Origin: an uncultured Chitinophaga sp.
GTDB taxonomy: Bacteria; Bacteroidota; Bacteroidia; Chitinophagales; Chitinophagaceae
Assembly (NCBI RefSeq): GCF_937898475.1
Contig: NZ_CALEJS010000010.1
Location: 62,001 to 126,000, forward strand
Direction: 5' to 3'
DNA: 64,000 bases
Part shown: piece by piece, positions 32,457 through 41,848 of the stretch
How the letters are laid out: the number at the start of each line of letters is the position of its first letter
Numbering within the stretch: position 1 is the stretch's first letter
Notes under the pieces: model-generated
Told to the model about the DNA's origin: nothing
Database searches by the model: none
The model's input: the letters and a program-made list of their open reading frames with translations, nothing else
Position numbers and translations under genes: made by a program

Positions 32457-34550
32457 ATGGCAAATTTTAATAGATATTTAATAACGGCTGCCTTACCCTA
32501 TGCCAACGGGCCTGTGCACATCGGGCACCTGGCCGGCTGTTATTTACCATCGGATATTTACGTACGCTACCTGCGTGCAAAGAAAGCGGATGTGAAATTC
32601 ATCGGCGGTACGGATGAACATGGCGTTCCCATTACCATCAAGGCCATGCAGGAGAACGTATCCCCACAGGATATCGTAGACAAATACTACAAGATCATCA
32701 GCGAGAGCTTTGAAGCGATGGGAATATCTTTCGATATATTTTCCCGCACATCCAGGCAGATACATCATGAAACGGCTGCGGAGTTCTTCCTGAAGATGTA
32801 CAACGACGGCCGTTTTGAAGTGAAGGAATCTGAACAATACTTCGATGAAGTGAAGCAGGTATTCCTGGCAGACCGTTACATTATTGGTACCTGTCCCAAT
32901 TGCGGCAATGAAAAAGCCTACGGCGATCAGTGTGAACGCTGCGGCACTTCGCTCAGTCCGGAAGAGCTGATCAACCCGCGTTCTGCGCTGAGCGACGCTG
33001 TTCCCGTAAAACGCAAAACCAAACACTGGTACATGCCCTTACAGGAATACGAGCCCTGGCTGAAAGAGTGGTTGCTGGAAGGTCACAAGGAGTGGAAGAA
33101 CAATGTATACGGACAATGCAAAAGCTGGATCGATAACGGCCTGCAAAGCCGCGCCATGACGCGCGACAGCAACTGGGGCATCAAAGTGCCCCTGCCCGAT
33201 GCAGAAGGCAAGGTGCTGTATGTATGGTTCGATGCGCCCATCGGCTACATCTCCGCCACCAAGGAGCTGACGCCCAACTGGGCCGATTACTGGTGTAAGG
33301 AAGATACAAAGCTGGTGCATTTCATCGGGAAAGATAATATCGTATTCCATTGTATCATCTTTCCGGCAATGCTGAAATCGCACGGCGGATTTGTTTTACC
33401 GGAAAATGTACCTGCCAACGAGTTCCTCAACATTGAAGGAGAGAAAGTATCTACTTCCCGTAACTGGGCGGTATGGGTGCATGAATACGTGAAGGACTTC
33501 CCCGATCAGCAGGATGTGCTGCGTTATGTGCTATGTGCCACTGCGCCTGAAACAAAGGATAACGACTTTACCTGGAAAGATTTCCAGGATCGCAATAACA
33601 ACGAACTGGTAGCTATTTTCGGCAATTTCATCAACCGTACCATGGTGCTCATGCACAAGCTGTGCAAGGGCAAGGTGCCGCCTTTCCACATCGATGTCAG
33701 GGATGATAAGGATGATGCCGTAGCCGCTATGCTGCAGACGGCAAAACAGAAGATCGAGGATGCCCTGGAGAACTTCCGCTTCCGCGATGCGCTGCAGGAA
33801 ATGATGAATGTGGCTCGTGAAGGTAACCGTTACCTTCAGGAGAAACAGCCCTGGATACTGGCTAAAACACCGGAACTGCAGCAACAGAACCAGGCCCTGA
33901 TCGATAACTGTCTGCACCTGTGTTTACAGATCACCGCCAACCTGGCTATTTTCTGTAATCCCTTCCTTCCTTTCACTGCAAAGAAGATCTCCCACATGCT
34001 GAAAGTGGTAGACCGTATGCTGGAATGGGAAAATGCCGGTAGTCTTAAACTACTGAGCGTGGGCTATTCACTGCGTCCGCCGGAGCTGCTGTTCAAGAAA
34101 ATAGAAGATGAACAGGTAAAGGCACAGATAGAAAAACTGCATGCCGGTTTGAAACAATCTGCTGCAGCGGCAGCACCTGCGGTTCCTGCCGCACCTGCTG
34201 CCGCCAGGCCGGAAGCTGCACCCAAAGCGGAGATCCAGTATGATGATTTTGCGAAGCTGGACCTGCGCGTAGGGACTATCCTGCATGCAGAGAAAGTAGA
34301 AAAGGCAGACAAGCTGCTGAAATTAACAGTGGATATCGGTACGGAAAAACGTACAGTCGTTTCCGGTATTGCAATGCATTTTAAACCGGAAGAGATTGTT
34401 GGAAAGCAGGTAACGCTGGTAGCAAACCTGGCGCCTCGTAAAATGCGTGGTATTGAAAGCCAGGGTATGATCCTGATGGCGGAAGATAACGGGAAACTGG
34501 TGTTTGTGAATCCGAACGAGCAGGTGAGCCCGGGTAGCGGGGTGAGCTGA
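32457..34550 (+). CDS. metG: Methionyl-tRNA synthetase
   Basis: This 697-residue class I synthetase has the HIGH motif at 21-24, a zinc knuckle with C146, C149, C159 and C162, and a KMSKS equivalent K330-VSTS-334. The C-terminal part (about 580-697), after an Ala/Pro-rich linker, is an EMAP/Arc1-like tRNA-binding domain (FAKLDLRVGTILHAEKVEKA and PRKMRGIESQGMILMAED). Full length and intact; a strong terminator follows. Confidence 0.96.
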   Translation: MANFNRYLITAALPYANGPVHIGHLAGCYLPSDIYVRYLRAKKADVKFIGGTDEHGVPITIKAMQENVSPQDIVDKYYKIISESFEAMGISFDIFSRTSRQIHHETAAEFFLKMYNDGRFEVKESEQYFDEVKQVFLADRYIIGTCPNCGNEKAYGDQCERCGTSLSPEELINPRSALSDAVPVKRKTKHWYMPLQEYEPWLKEWLLEGHKEWKNNVYGQCKSWIDNGLQSRAMTRDSNWGIKVPLPDAEGKVLYVWFDAPIGYISATKELTPNWADYWCKEDTKLVHFIGKDNIVFHCIIFPAMLKSHGGFVLPENVPANEFLNIEGEKVSTSRNWAVWVHEYVKDFPDQQDVLRYVLCATAPETKDNDFTWKDFQDRNNNELVAIFGNFINRTMVLMHKLCKGKVPPFHIDVRDDKDDAVAAMLQTAKQKIEDALENFRFRDALQEMMNVAREGNRYLQEKQPWILAKTPELQQQNQALIDNCLHLCLQITANLAIFCNPFLPFTAKKISHMLKVVDRMLEWENAGSLKLLSVGYSLRPPELLFKKIEDEQVKAQIEKLHAGLKQSAAAAAPAVPAAPAAARPEAAPKAEIQYDDFAKLDLRVGTILHAEKVEKADKLLKLTVDIGTEKRTVVSGIAMHFKPEEIVGKQVTLVANLAPRKMRGIESQGMILMAEDNGKLVFVNPNEQVSPGSGVS

Positions 34551-34593
34551 ATTTTCAAGCTGCTGGCTTCCGGCTATTAGCTTTTAGCTATAG

Positions 34594-34629
34594 AAAAAGC
34601 CAATGCGACATTGTCGTGTTGGCTTTTTT
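34594..34629 (+). terminator. Intrinsic terminator of metG
   Basis: A 17-bp stem (34594-34610 with 34612-34628, two G-U pairs on the plus strand) ends in a run of six T. The inner pairs probably open to give a 5-base loop. Confidence 0.88.
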
Positions 34630-34656
34630 GTTACCTTCATTAAAAGCCCCATAGTA

Positions 34657-34988
34657 ATGAGAAATTTTAAGAACCTGAAGGTTTGGCAAAAATCAATGCA
34701 TCTGGTCTCACTACCCAACTAAGAAAAGCCAGCGTATCAATTGACGGTAATAGTGCTGAAGGATGCGCAACGTCAACGGCCGCTCATTTTAAAAAATTAC
34801 TGGAAAATGCGGTTGGGTCTGCATTTGCAATAGAAACGCAGTTATTGATAGCAGCGGGGGGTTATGTTGATCTGAAAGAAAACATAGAAAAAATCCTTCC
34901 TGTGATAAACGAAGTACAAAAAATGCTAAATTCATTAATCGAAAAACTGAAACAAGATTCGCATAAATGGCTAAGCGCCAACGGCTAA
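34657..34988 (+). pseudogene. Four-helix-bundle (23S rRNA intervening-sequence type) protein, broken by deletion and frameshift
   Basis: ATG 34657 begins MRNFKNLKVWQKSMHL, the standard start of the four-helix-bundle family, but that frame stops at 34720-34722. The body of the family continues in another frame from about 34701: GLTTQLRKASVSIDGNSAEG onwards to DSHKWLSANG at 34988. Compared with the usual 115-120 residues, about 17 codons of helix 1 are missing at the junction. The apparent 101-codon ORF starting at TTG 34683 is the remnant. These small proteins, first seen in rRNA insertions, are free-standing in many Bacteroidota and have no known function. Confidence 0.75.
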
Positions 34989-35000
34989 ATGCTAAAAGCT

Positions 35001-37400
35001 ATGAAGAGACACATCAATAAAGTTACCGTCCTTGGATCCGGAGTGATGGGCTCCCGTATTGCATGCCACTTCGCAGGTATAGGTGTACAGGTGTTATTGT
35101 TGGATATTGCCCCTAAGGAATTGAATGATGCGGAAAAAGCAAAGAACTTACCGTTAGACAGTCCCGCCGTTAAAAACCGCATCGTTAACGATGCCTTACA
35201 GGCAGCTATCAAATCCAACCCCTCACCGGTATTCACCAAAGATGTGGTAAAACGTATCCGTACGGGCAACTTTACCGATGATATGTCCCGCATAGCAGAC
35301 AGCGACTGGATCATTGAAGTAGTGGTAGAGAACCTGGATGTTAAACGGTCCGTATTTGACCAGGTGGAAAAGTATCGCAAACCCGGTACCTTCATTACCT
35401 CCAATACGTCCGGTATCCCCATCCACCTGATGACGGAAGGGCGCAGCGATGACTTTAAAAAGTATTTCTGTGGCACCCACTTCTTCAACCCGCCCCGCTA
35501 CCTGCGCCTGCTGGAGATCATTCCTACACCACACACCGATCCTGAAGTAGTGAACTTCCTCATGCACTACGGCGATCTCTTCCTGGGCAAAACCACCGTG
35601 CTGTGTAAAGACACACCTGCCTTTATTGCCAACCGCATAGGCGTGTTCTCTATCATGGCCATCTTCCATATCATGCAGGAAATGGGCCTGGGTATCGACG
35701 AGATCGACGCGCTCACCGGTCCTGCCATTGGCCGTCCTAAATCTGCCACCTTCCGTACGGCAGATGTGGTGGGTATAGACACGCTTGTAAAAGTGGCCAA
35801 AGGTGTGGCAGACAACTGCCCCAACGACGAAGCCCGCAAGATATTCGAAATTCCCCCCTTCCTGCAGAAGGTAGTAGAGAACAAGTGGCTGGGTGATAAA
35901 ACAGGCCAGGGTTTCTACAAAAAGACCAAAGGCGAAAGCGGTAAGGAAATATTAACGCTGAACCTCCAGACCATGGAGTACGGCCCCAAACAGAAAGCGA
36001 AGTTCGCCAGCATTGAAGCCGGCAAACAGGTGGAAGACCTGAAACAGCGTATCCGCATGCTGGCTGCCGCCAATGATAAAGCCGGACAGTTCTACCAGCT
36101 GTTCCATGCTCACCTGTTTTCGTATATCTCTCACCGTATACCTGAAATTGCAGATGATATCTATAAGGTAGATGATGCCATGAAAGCGGGCTTTGGCTGG
36201 GAAATAGGGGCCTTTGAAACCTGGGACCTCCTGGGCGTGGAAGCCTCCGTGAAAGCCATGGAAGAAAAAGGCTTTGCTCCCGCAGCCTGGGTGAAAGACA
36301 TGCTGGGCAAAGGCGTCAAAAGCTTTTATAAAGTAGATAACGGAAAGAAATACTATTACGACCTTGCCTCAGGCGACTATAAACTGTTGCCCGGCGCAGA
36401 TACGTTCATCATCCTGGAGAACCGCAGCAATAACGTGATCTGGAAGAACAGCGCCTGCAACCTGTATGATATTGGCGATGGGGTTGTATGCCTGGACTGG
36501 AAAACCAAGATGAACACTATCGGCGGCGAAGTGCTGGACGGGGTGAATAAGGCAATAGACCGCGCAGAGAAGGATTTCCGCGGCCTGGTAATCGGTAACG
36601 ATGGCGCCAACTTTTCCGCCGGCGCCAATGTAGGCATGATCTTCATGTTCGCCGCAGAACAGGAATACGATGAGCTGGATATGGCAGTACGCATGTTCCA
36701 GAAAACCACTATGCGTCTCCGTTATTCCTCCGTACCGGTGGTAGTAGCGCCACACGCACTTACGCTGGGCGGCGGCTGCGAGATGTGCCTGCATGCAGAT
36801 AAAGTACAGGCTGCGGCAGAAACCTATATCGGCCTGGTGGAAATGGGCGTAGGCCTGATACCCGGCGGCGGCGGCACCAAGGAGATGGCCCTCCGCGCCA
36901 GCGATGAGTTTAAGGAAGGCCGCATTGAAGAAGAACCGCTCAAAGACCGTTTCATGACCATCGCCATGGCTAAAGTGGCCACCTCCGCGCATGAAGGGTT
37001 TGACTTCGGTATCCTTCGCCCCGGCACGGATGAGATCACCATGAACCAGCAACGCCTGATCGCCGACGCCAAACGCAGCGTGATCGATCTGGCGGATGAC
37101 GGCTACACCCGCCCCCTGGAAAGAAAAGATGTGAAAGTACTCGGCCGCACCGCCCTGGGTACCCTGCTCACCGGCATCAACGCCATGCTGGTGGGTAAGT
37201 ATATCTCTGAGCACGATGCCAAAATCGCCCGTAAACTGGCTTATGTCATGTGTGGCGGTGATCTCAGTGAAGCTACCCTGGTAAGCGAACAATACTTGCT
37301 TGACCTTGAACGCGAAGCCTTCCTCAGTCTTGCCACCGAACGCAAAACCCTGGAGCGCCTGCAAAGCGTCATTAAAACAGGTAAGCCCATACGCAATTAG
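35001..37400 (+). CDS. 3-hydroxyacyl-CoA dehydrogenase/enoyl-CoA hydratase fusion (FadN type)
   Basis: This protein of about 799 residues handles two steps of fatty-acid beta-oxidation. The N-terminal dehydrogenase has NAD motif GSGVMG (12-17), FCGTHFFNPPRYLRL with the catalytic His, and FIANRIGVFS. The C-terminal hydratase domain has the oxyanion segment NFSAGANVG, GGGCEM and VEMGVGLIPGGGGTKEM with both glutamates kept. The dehydrogenase-first order is that of Bacillus FadN, opposite to E. coli FadB. No thiolase or acyl-CoA dehydrogenase is adjacent, unlike the usual fadNAE set. ATG 35001 is preferred to ATG 34989. Confidence 0.92.
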   Translation: MKRHINKVTVLGSGVMGSRIACHFAGIGVQVLLLDIAPKELNDAEKAKNLPLDSPAVKNRIVNDALQAAIKSNPSPVFTKDVVKRIRTGNFTDDMSRIADSDWIIEVVVENLDVKRSVFDQVEKYRKPGTFITSNTSGIPIHLMTEGRSDDFKKYFCGTHFFNPPRYLRLLEIIPTPHTDPEVVNFLMHYGDLFLGKTTVLCKDTPAFIANRIGVFSIMAIFHIMQEMGLGIDEIDALTGPAIGRPKSATFRTADVVGIDTLVKVAKGVADNCPNDEARKIFEIPPFLQKVVENKWLGDKTGQGFYKKTKGESGKEILTLNLQTMEYGPKQKAKFASIEAGKQVEDLKQRIRMLAAANDKAGQFYQLFHAHLFSYISHRIPEIADDIYKVDDAMKAGFGWEIGAFETWDLLGVEASVKAMEEKGFAPAAWVKDMLGKGVKSFYKVDNGKKYYYDLASGDYKLLPGADTFIILENRSNNVIWKNSACNLYDIGDGVVCLDWKTKMNTIGGEVLDGVNKAIDRAEKDFRGLVIGNDGANFSAGANVGMIFMFAAEQEYDELDMAVRMFQKTTMRLRYSSVPVVVAPHALTLGGGCEMCLHADKVQAAAETYIGLVEMGVGLIPGGGGTKEMALRASDEFKEGRIEEEPLKDRFMTIAMAKVATSAHEGFDFGILRPGTDEITMNQQRLIADAKRSVIDLADDGYTRPLERKDVKVLGRTALGTLLTGINAMLVGKYISEHDAKIARKLAYVMCGGDLSEATLVSEQYLLDLEREAFLSLATERKTLERLQSVIKTGKPIRN

Positions 37401-37402
37401 AT

Positions 37403-37476
37403 GTTTGAGCGTTTGAGGGTTGAAACGTTCGTAAACATTTCAAACCCTCAACGCTCAAACTTTCAAACTATCAAAC
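37403..37476. repeat. Intergenic inverted word repeat (GTTTGAGCG type)
   Basis: The left arm (37403-37423) of GTTTGAG words faces a complementary right arm (37440-37460). Further TTTCAAAC words run to 37476. It separates the FadN-type gene from the ABC transporter genes. Confidence 0.6.
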
Positions 37477-37495
37477 CACTAATTCTTAATTCCCC

Positions 37496-38383
37496 TTGTC
37501 CATCTTATCTCTCCACTCCATTTCCAAGCGTTACGGCGCCATCCAGGCCCTGTCAGGTGTGAGCTTCGAGGTGCCCCGCGGCGCCGTGTTCGGTATTCTT
37601 GGTCCCAATGGCAGCGGTAAAACCACCCTGCTGGGGATTGTGACCGATGTGCTGAAGGCCGACGAGGGTACTTACCGCCTCTTTGATGAAGCCCCCACTG
37701 CTGCACAGCGGCGGCAGATAGGCACCTTGCTGGAAACCCCCAACTTCTACCACTACCTGAGCGCATATCGCAACCTGCAGGTGGCCGCTTCCATCAAACA
37801 GCGTCCAGAACAGGATATCAGCCGTGTACTGGAGATCGCCGGACTGACAGCGCGCCAGCATTCCCGTTTCAAGACCTACTCCCTGGGTATGAAACAACGC
37901 CTGGCGATCGCCTCCGCCCTGTTGGGCGATCCGGAGGTGCTGATACTCGATGAGCCCACCAATGGCCTGGATCCCGCAGGCATTGCAGAAGTAAGACAGC
38001 TGATCCTTGAGCTGGCCCGTAGCGGTAAGACCATTATACTGGCCAGCCACCTGCTGGACGAAGTGGAAAAAGTATGCAGCCACGTAGCCATCCTGCAAAA
38101 GGGCAAGCTGTTATTATCCGGGTCTGTTGCCGAAGTACTGGTGCGCGAAGATTATGTAGAACTATCCTGCAGCAACAATGCTGCGCTGGAAAAGCTCATC
38201 GCCGGCCATCCCGCATTTGCTCATATCCTGCAACGCCATGAGCACCTGCAGGTGGTATTCAGTCAGCCGGTTGATCTGGCTGCATTGAACGCCTGGTGCG
38301 CAGACCAGGGCATATGGCTCAGCCATTTACACATCCGGAAGCAGAGCCTGGAGAAGGCCTTCCTGCAAATCACCAATAACTGA
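37496..38383 (+). CDS. ABC transporter ATP-binding protein
   Basis: This 295-residue ATPase has Walker A GPNGSGKT, signature SLGMKQR, Walker B VLILDEPTNGLD and the switch His in ILASHLLDEVEK. The C-terminal 80 residues resemble the accessory region of ABC-2 exporters of the lantibiotic-immunity/bacitracin type. The start is TTG 37496 (MSILSLHSISKRYG), as no ATG fits. It forms an operon with the permease 5 bp downstream. The cargo cannot be inferred. Confidence 0.92.
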   Translation: MSILSLHSISKRYGAIQALSGVSFEVPRGAVFGILGPNGSGKTTLLGIVTDVLKADEGTYRLFDEAPTAAQRRQIGTLLETPNFYHYLSAYRNLQVAASIKQRPEQDISRVLEIAGLTARQHSRFKTYSLGMKQRLAIASALLGDPEVLILDEPTNGLDPAGIAEVRQLILELARSGKTIILASHLLDEVEKVCSHVAILQKGKLLLSGSVAEVLVREDYVELSCSNNAALEKLIAGHPAFAHILQRHEHLQVVFSQPVDLAALNAWCADQGIWLSHLHIRKQSLEKAFLQITNN

Positions 38384-38388
38384 TACCT

Positions 38389-39168
38389 ATGCTGCAGATC
38401 ATCCGTACAGAATGGCTTAAAGTAAGATCCTACCGCACATTTTGGGTATTGCTGCTACTAGCGGTGCTGAGTATCCCGGCGGCCAACTTCATCGTGGCAG
38501 AGATCACTGAAACGATCCGGGAGCAGGCGCAGAACAAGATCCCCGTCAATTTATATGACTTCCCGATCATCTGGCAAAGCGTAAGCTGGATCAACAGCTT
38601 TATGACGGCCGTTTTCGGTTTTCCTTTGCTGATCCTGGTCACCAATGAATTCACGTATAAAACGCATCGCCAGAATATTATTGATGGCTGGGAACGGCGT
38701 GACTTTGTACTGGCCAAACTATACTGGTGGCTGGCCTTCGGCGTGCTGGCCCTGCTAACCACGATGCTGACGGGTACCCTCCTGGGTTTAGCCTATGCTT
38801 TGCACCCGTTCAGCTTTGAAGACAGCCGTTTCCTGTTCTACTATTTCCTGCAGGTGGAAGTGTCTATGGGTATTGCCCTGCTGATAGCGGTGCTGGTGCG
38901 CAGGGCGGGATTGGCCATCGTGCTGTACCTGGCTTATATTATGCTGGTGGACCAGCTGCTGGTGCTGATCGTCAAACGCAAGGTGGGAGAGATAGGAGGC
39001 CTGCTACCCATGCAGGCTGCCGATGAGCTGATACCCTTCCCTATCATAGATAAATTCATCCCGGATACCAACCGCTATGATGATTCCGTTTATCTGATAA
39101 TGCTGCTGGTTTATATCGCACTAATGATCTTCCTGGTGTTCCGCAGAATGCTGAAAACGGATTATTAA
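38389..39168 (+). CDS. ABC-2-type transporter permease
   Basis: This 259-residue inner-membrane protein has about six helices (near 17-35, 65-85, 112-135, 150-170, 180-205 and 235-252). It starts 5 bp after the ATP-binding gene. The N-terminus MLQIIRTEWLKVRSYRTFWVL (residues 1-20 typical) matches small ABC-2 permeases of the immunity type. No peptide or antibiotic gene is nearby. Confidence 0.88.
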   Translation: MLQIIRTEWLKVRSYRTFWVLLLLAVLSIPAANFIVAEITETIREQAQNKIPVNLYDFPIIWQSVSWINSFMTAVFGFPLLILVTNEFTYKTHRQNIIDGWERRDFVLAKLYWWLAFGVLALLTTMLTGTLLGLAYALHPFSFEDSRFLFYYFLQVEVSMGIALLIAVLVRRAGLAIVLYLAYIMLVDQLLVLIVKRKVGEIGGLLPMQAADELIPFPIIDKFIPDTNRYDDSVYLIMLLVYIALMIFLVFRRMLKTDY

Positions 39169-39223
39169 TATAAAATGTATGCAATACATACTAAATTTGT
39201 AACAAGTAAAAAATCGGATGGTC

Positions 39224-39997
39224 ATGGCTGATGAAAGGATTATACTGGTTACCAATGACGACGGCATCACCGCCCCGGGCATACGCGCCCTGATAGAGGC
39301 CGTGAGCCCGCTGGGCAAGATAGTAGTGATGGCGCCCGATAGTCCGCAATCAGGCAAGGGGCACGCCATCACCATCGGGGTGCCTTTACGGCTTGACGAG
39401 GTGGATATTTTTGAGGGGATAGAGGCCTGGCAATGCTCCGGTACACCGGTAGATTGTGTTAAGCTGGCCCGTGACAAGATCCTGCACCGTAAACCGGATA
39501 TCTGCGTAAGCGGTATCAACCACGGCGCCAACCATTCTATCAACATCATTTACTCCGGCACCATGTCTGCAGCCATGGAAGCGGCCATAGAAGGCATTCC
39601 CTCTATTGGCTTTTCCTACCTGGACTACGGCTTTGGCGCCGATTTCAGCCTGCCTAAGCAGGTTGCAGCCCAGGTTACCGGTAAAGTGCTGGAAGGGGGC
39701 CTGCCCGCCGGTACTTTGTTCAATGTGAACATTCCCGTGATCAGCAACGGCCAGGAATTCAAAGGCATCAAGATCTGCCGTCAGGCCCATGCCAAATGGG
39801 TGGAAGAATTTGACGAGCGCAGGGATCCGCGCGGCAGAAAGTATTACTGGCTGACAGGCGAATTTAAGAATATGGACCAGGGAGAAGATACAGACGTATG
39901 GGCCCTGGAAAATAATTACGCATCACTGGTACCCGTTCAGTTTGACCTTACGCACTATAAGCTTATGGATCAGCTGGAAGCTAGCTGGAAATTTTAA
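39224..39997 (+). CDS. surE: 5'/3'-nucleotidase SurE
   Basis: This 257-residue metal-dependent nucleoside monophosphatase has the metal site ILVTNDDGITAPG with D12 and D13, then APDSPQSGKGHAIT and GINHGANHSINIIYSGTMSAAMEA. ATG 39224 (MADERIILV) is used; ATG 39218 adds two residues. It is followed by a small membrane protein and lpxB on the same strand. I recall the surE-lpxB linkage from other Bacteroidota. Confidence 0.93.
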   Translation: MADERIILVTNDDGITAPGIRALIEAVSPLGKIVVMAPDSPQSGKGHAITIGVPLRLDEVDIFEGIEAWQCSGTPVDCVKLARDKILHRKPDICVSGINHGANHSINIIYSGTMSAAMEAAIEGIPSIGFSYLDYGFGADFSLPKQVAAQVTGKVLEGGLPAGTLFNVNIPVISNGQEFKGIKICRQAHAKWVEEFDERRDPRGRKYYWLTGEFKNMDQGEDTDVWALENNYASLVPVQFDLTHYKLMDQLEASWKF

Positions 39998-40032
39998 ACG
40001 ATGCGCATATCTGCAAATCCGCACATTCGCAT

Positions 40033-40350
40033 ATGAATTACGTTATGTTCAAGAAAGACAACCTACCCCTGGGCATTATGCTGGGGCTGTTGACACCTGT
40101 AATTGGCTTCTTTTTGTGTTACCTGCTGATGTTTTTACCTAAGCTGCATATAGGCCTGGGAGAATTCTTCAGGCTCCTGGCATCCAACCGTCAGATGATC
40201 CCCAAGATCATCAGTATATGCCTGCTGGCCAACGGGCTGGTGTTTTACCTGTACACCCGCCAGCGCAAAGACATTACCGCCAAAGGCATTTTCCTGGTCA
40301 CCATGCTGTACGCCATCACTATTCTGTTACTGAAACTCATTCACGGTTAG
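40033..40350 (+). CDS. Small inner-membrane protein between surE and lpxB
   Basis: This 105-residue protein has three membrane helices (about 13-34, 55-72 and 83-101). I do not know a named family, but proteins of this type sit at the same place in related genomes as far as I recall. Its position suggests a link to lipid A synthesis, without direct evidence. The spacer 40351-40499 after it contains inverted GCTAACAGC/GCTGTTGGC-like words. Confidence 0.75.
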   Translation: MNYVMFKKDNLPLGIMLGLLTPVIGFFLCYLLMFLPKLHIGLGEFFRLLASNRQMIPKIISICLLANGLVFYLYTRQRKDITAKGIFLVTMLYAITILLLKLIHG

Positions 40351-40499
40351 TATACTGCCAACGAAACACTGAACGCAGTCTGCGAAGGCAGAAGACCTTT
40401 CCCGTTTAGCGTTCCGCATCCGGCATTCCGCCTTTTTCTTACTTTTGCCAGCTGACGGCTCAACGCTAACAGCCAACAGCCAAAAGCTAACAGCTCATT

Positions 40500-41603
40500 A
40501 TGAAATATTACTTAATCGCCGGCGAAGCCTCCGGCGACCTGCATGGCAGTAACCTGATCAGACAATTGAAGCAGCTGGATACAGAAGCAACCATCCGTTG
40601 CTGGGGAGGAGATCTGATGCAGCAGGCCGGTGGCCAGGTGGTGAAGCACTACCGCGATCTGGCTTTTATGGGATTTCTGGAAGTGGTGATGAACCTGCGC
40701 ACCATTCTGCGCAATATGGATTTCTGTAAACAGGATATAGCGGCGTTCAAACCCGATGTGCTGGTGCTGATAGATTATCCCGGTTTCAACCTGCGTATTG
40801 CAGAATGGGCTAAGAAGCAGGGATACCGCGTAGTATACTATATCTCTCCCCAGGTATGGGCCTGGAAAGAAAGCCGCGTAAAAAAGATCAGGGAATGTGT
40901 GGACAGGATGCTGTGCATTCTTCCTTTTGAACAGGACTTCTACCACAAATGGCAATATGAAGTGGAATATGTGGGGCACCCCCTGGTGGAAGTGATCCGC
41001 GCTGCGAAAGAGCGGCCCGCTGATCCGCCATTTGCAGATAAACCGGTGATTGCCGTGCTGCCGGGAAGCCGCCGGCAGGAGGTCAGCGTAAAGCTGCCTA
41101 TCATGCTTACCATGGCAAAGCACTTCCCGGATCACCAGTTCGTAGTGGCGCAGGCCCCCAGCCTGGATGATCATTTTATGCAGGAACTCATCGGCCGTCA
41201 TCCCAATGTATCTACCGTAAAAGGCCAGACCTACGCCTTGCTGCGCCAGGCCACTGCTGCGCTGGTAACCTCCGGTACCGCCACCCTGGAAACCGCCCTC
41301 TTTGGCGTTCCCGAAGTGGTATGCTACAAAGGCAGTCCCGTTTCTTACTTCTTCGCAAAACGCCTCATCAAGGTAAAATACATTGCACTGGTAAACCTGG
41401 TAATGGATAAGCCGGTGGTGAAAGAGCTGATACAGCACGATCTCACAGAAGCACAACTGCTGAAAGAGCTTACACTGCTGCTCAATGACAGCGCTACCCG
41501 CGAGAGGATGAAAGCAGATTATGCAGAATTATGGAACAGGCTGGGAGAGAGGGACGCATCCCGCCTGGCAGCAGAGATCATCTATAACGAATCAGTGCTT
41601 TAA
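40500..41603 (+). CDS. lpxB: Lipid-A-disaccharide synthase
   Basis: This 367-residue GT19 glycosyltransferase joins UDP-diacylglucosamine and lipid X to make the lipid A disaccharide at the inner membrane. It starts YYLIAGEASGDLHGSNLI and has DVLVLIDYPGFNLRIAEWAKK (positions near 95, abbreviated), YYISPQVWAWKESRVKKI, AVLPGSRRQEV and the donor-site ATLETALFGVPEVVCYK. Length and motifs are normal. A 57-residue gene on the other strand overlaps its last 12 bp. Confidence 0.95.
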   Translation: MKYYLIAGEASGDLHGSNLIRQLKQLDTEATIRCWGGDLMQQAGGQVVKHYRDLAFMGFLEVVMNLRTILRNMDFCKQDIAAFKPDVLVLIDYPGFNLRIAEWAKKQGYRVVYYISPQVWAWKESRVKKIRECVDRMLCILPFEQDFYHKWQYEVEYVGHPLVEVIRAAKERPADPPFADKPVIAVLPGSRRQEVSVKLPIMLTMAKHFPDHQFVVAQAPSLDDHFMQELIGRHPNVSTVKGQTYALLRQATAALVTSGTATLETALFGVPEVVCYKGSPVSYFFAKRLIKVKYIALVNLVMDKPVVKELIQHDLTEAQLLKELTLLLNDSATRERMKADYAELWNRLGERDASRLAAEIIYNESVL

Positions 41604-41765
41604 CTTCAACAGCCTGATCAGCATGATGATCAGCGCAATGATGAACAGGAGGATGGAGATCCTGTTCATGCCATGCATCATAGCCACATAGCGGGTTTTA
41701 GGCGCATCCGGGTCTTTCTTCCGGATATACAGGTATCGCAAGATTTGCTGCCAGATACTTTTCAT
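41592..41765 (-). CDS. Small membrane protein (DUF6728-like), 57 residues
   Basis: ATG 41765 opens a 57-codon frame: it begins MKSIWQQILRYLYIRKKDPD, continues with a conserved-looking MHGMNRIS segment, and ends with one membrane helix (ILLFIIALIIMLIRLLKL). The pattern of an aromatic/basic start, KDPD, MHGxNRIS and a single helix matches small Bacteroidota proteins I recall as DUF6728. It overlaps the lpxB 3' end by 12 bp tail to tail and is too short for common ORF cut-offs. Confidence 0.75.
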   Translation of the reverse strand: MKSIWQQILRYLYIRKKDPDAPKTRYVAMMHGMNRISILLFIIALIIMLIRLLKLKH

Positions 41766-41848
41766 CCTGCAAAGATAGCAAGCGGTGTGAATTTCCTGGA
41801 TAAAACGTATTTTGTCAGGGTATTTCCTATACTCAAATAATTTATACC

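Noticed and set aside
34657..34988. A 23S rRNA fragment with an intervening sequence
   Set aside because: Only the protein family resembles that found in rRNA insertions; no rRNA sequence surrounds it.
36369..37364. A 331-codon minus-strand frame inside the FadN-type gene
   Set aside because: It is antisense to the conserved hydratase domain, with no recognisable protein features.
40512..41456. A 314-codon minus-strand frame inside lpxB
   Set aside because: It is antisense to lpxB, which carries all GT19 motifs.
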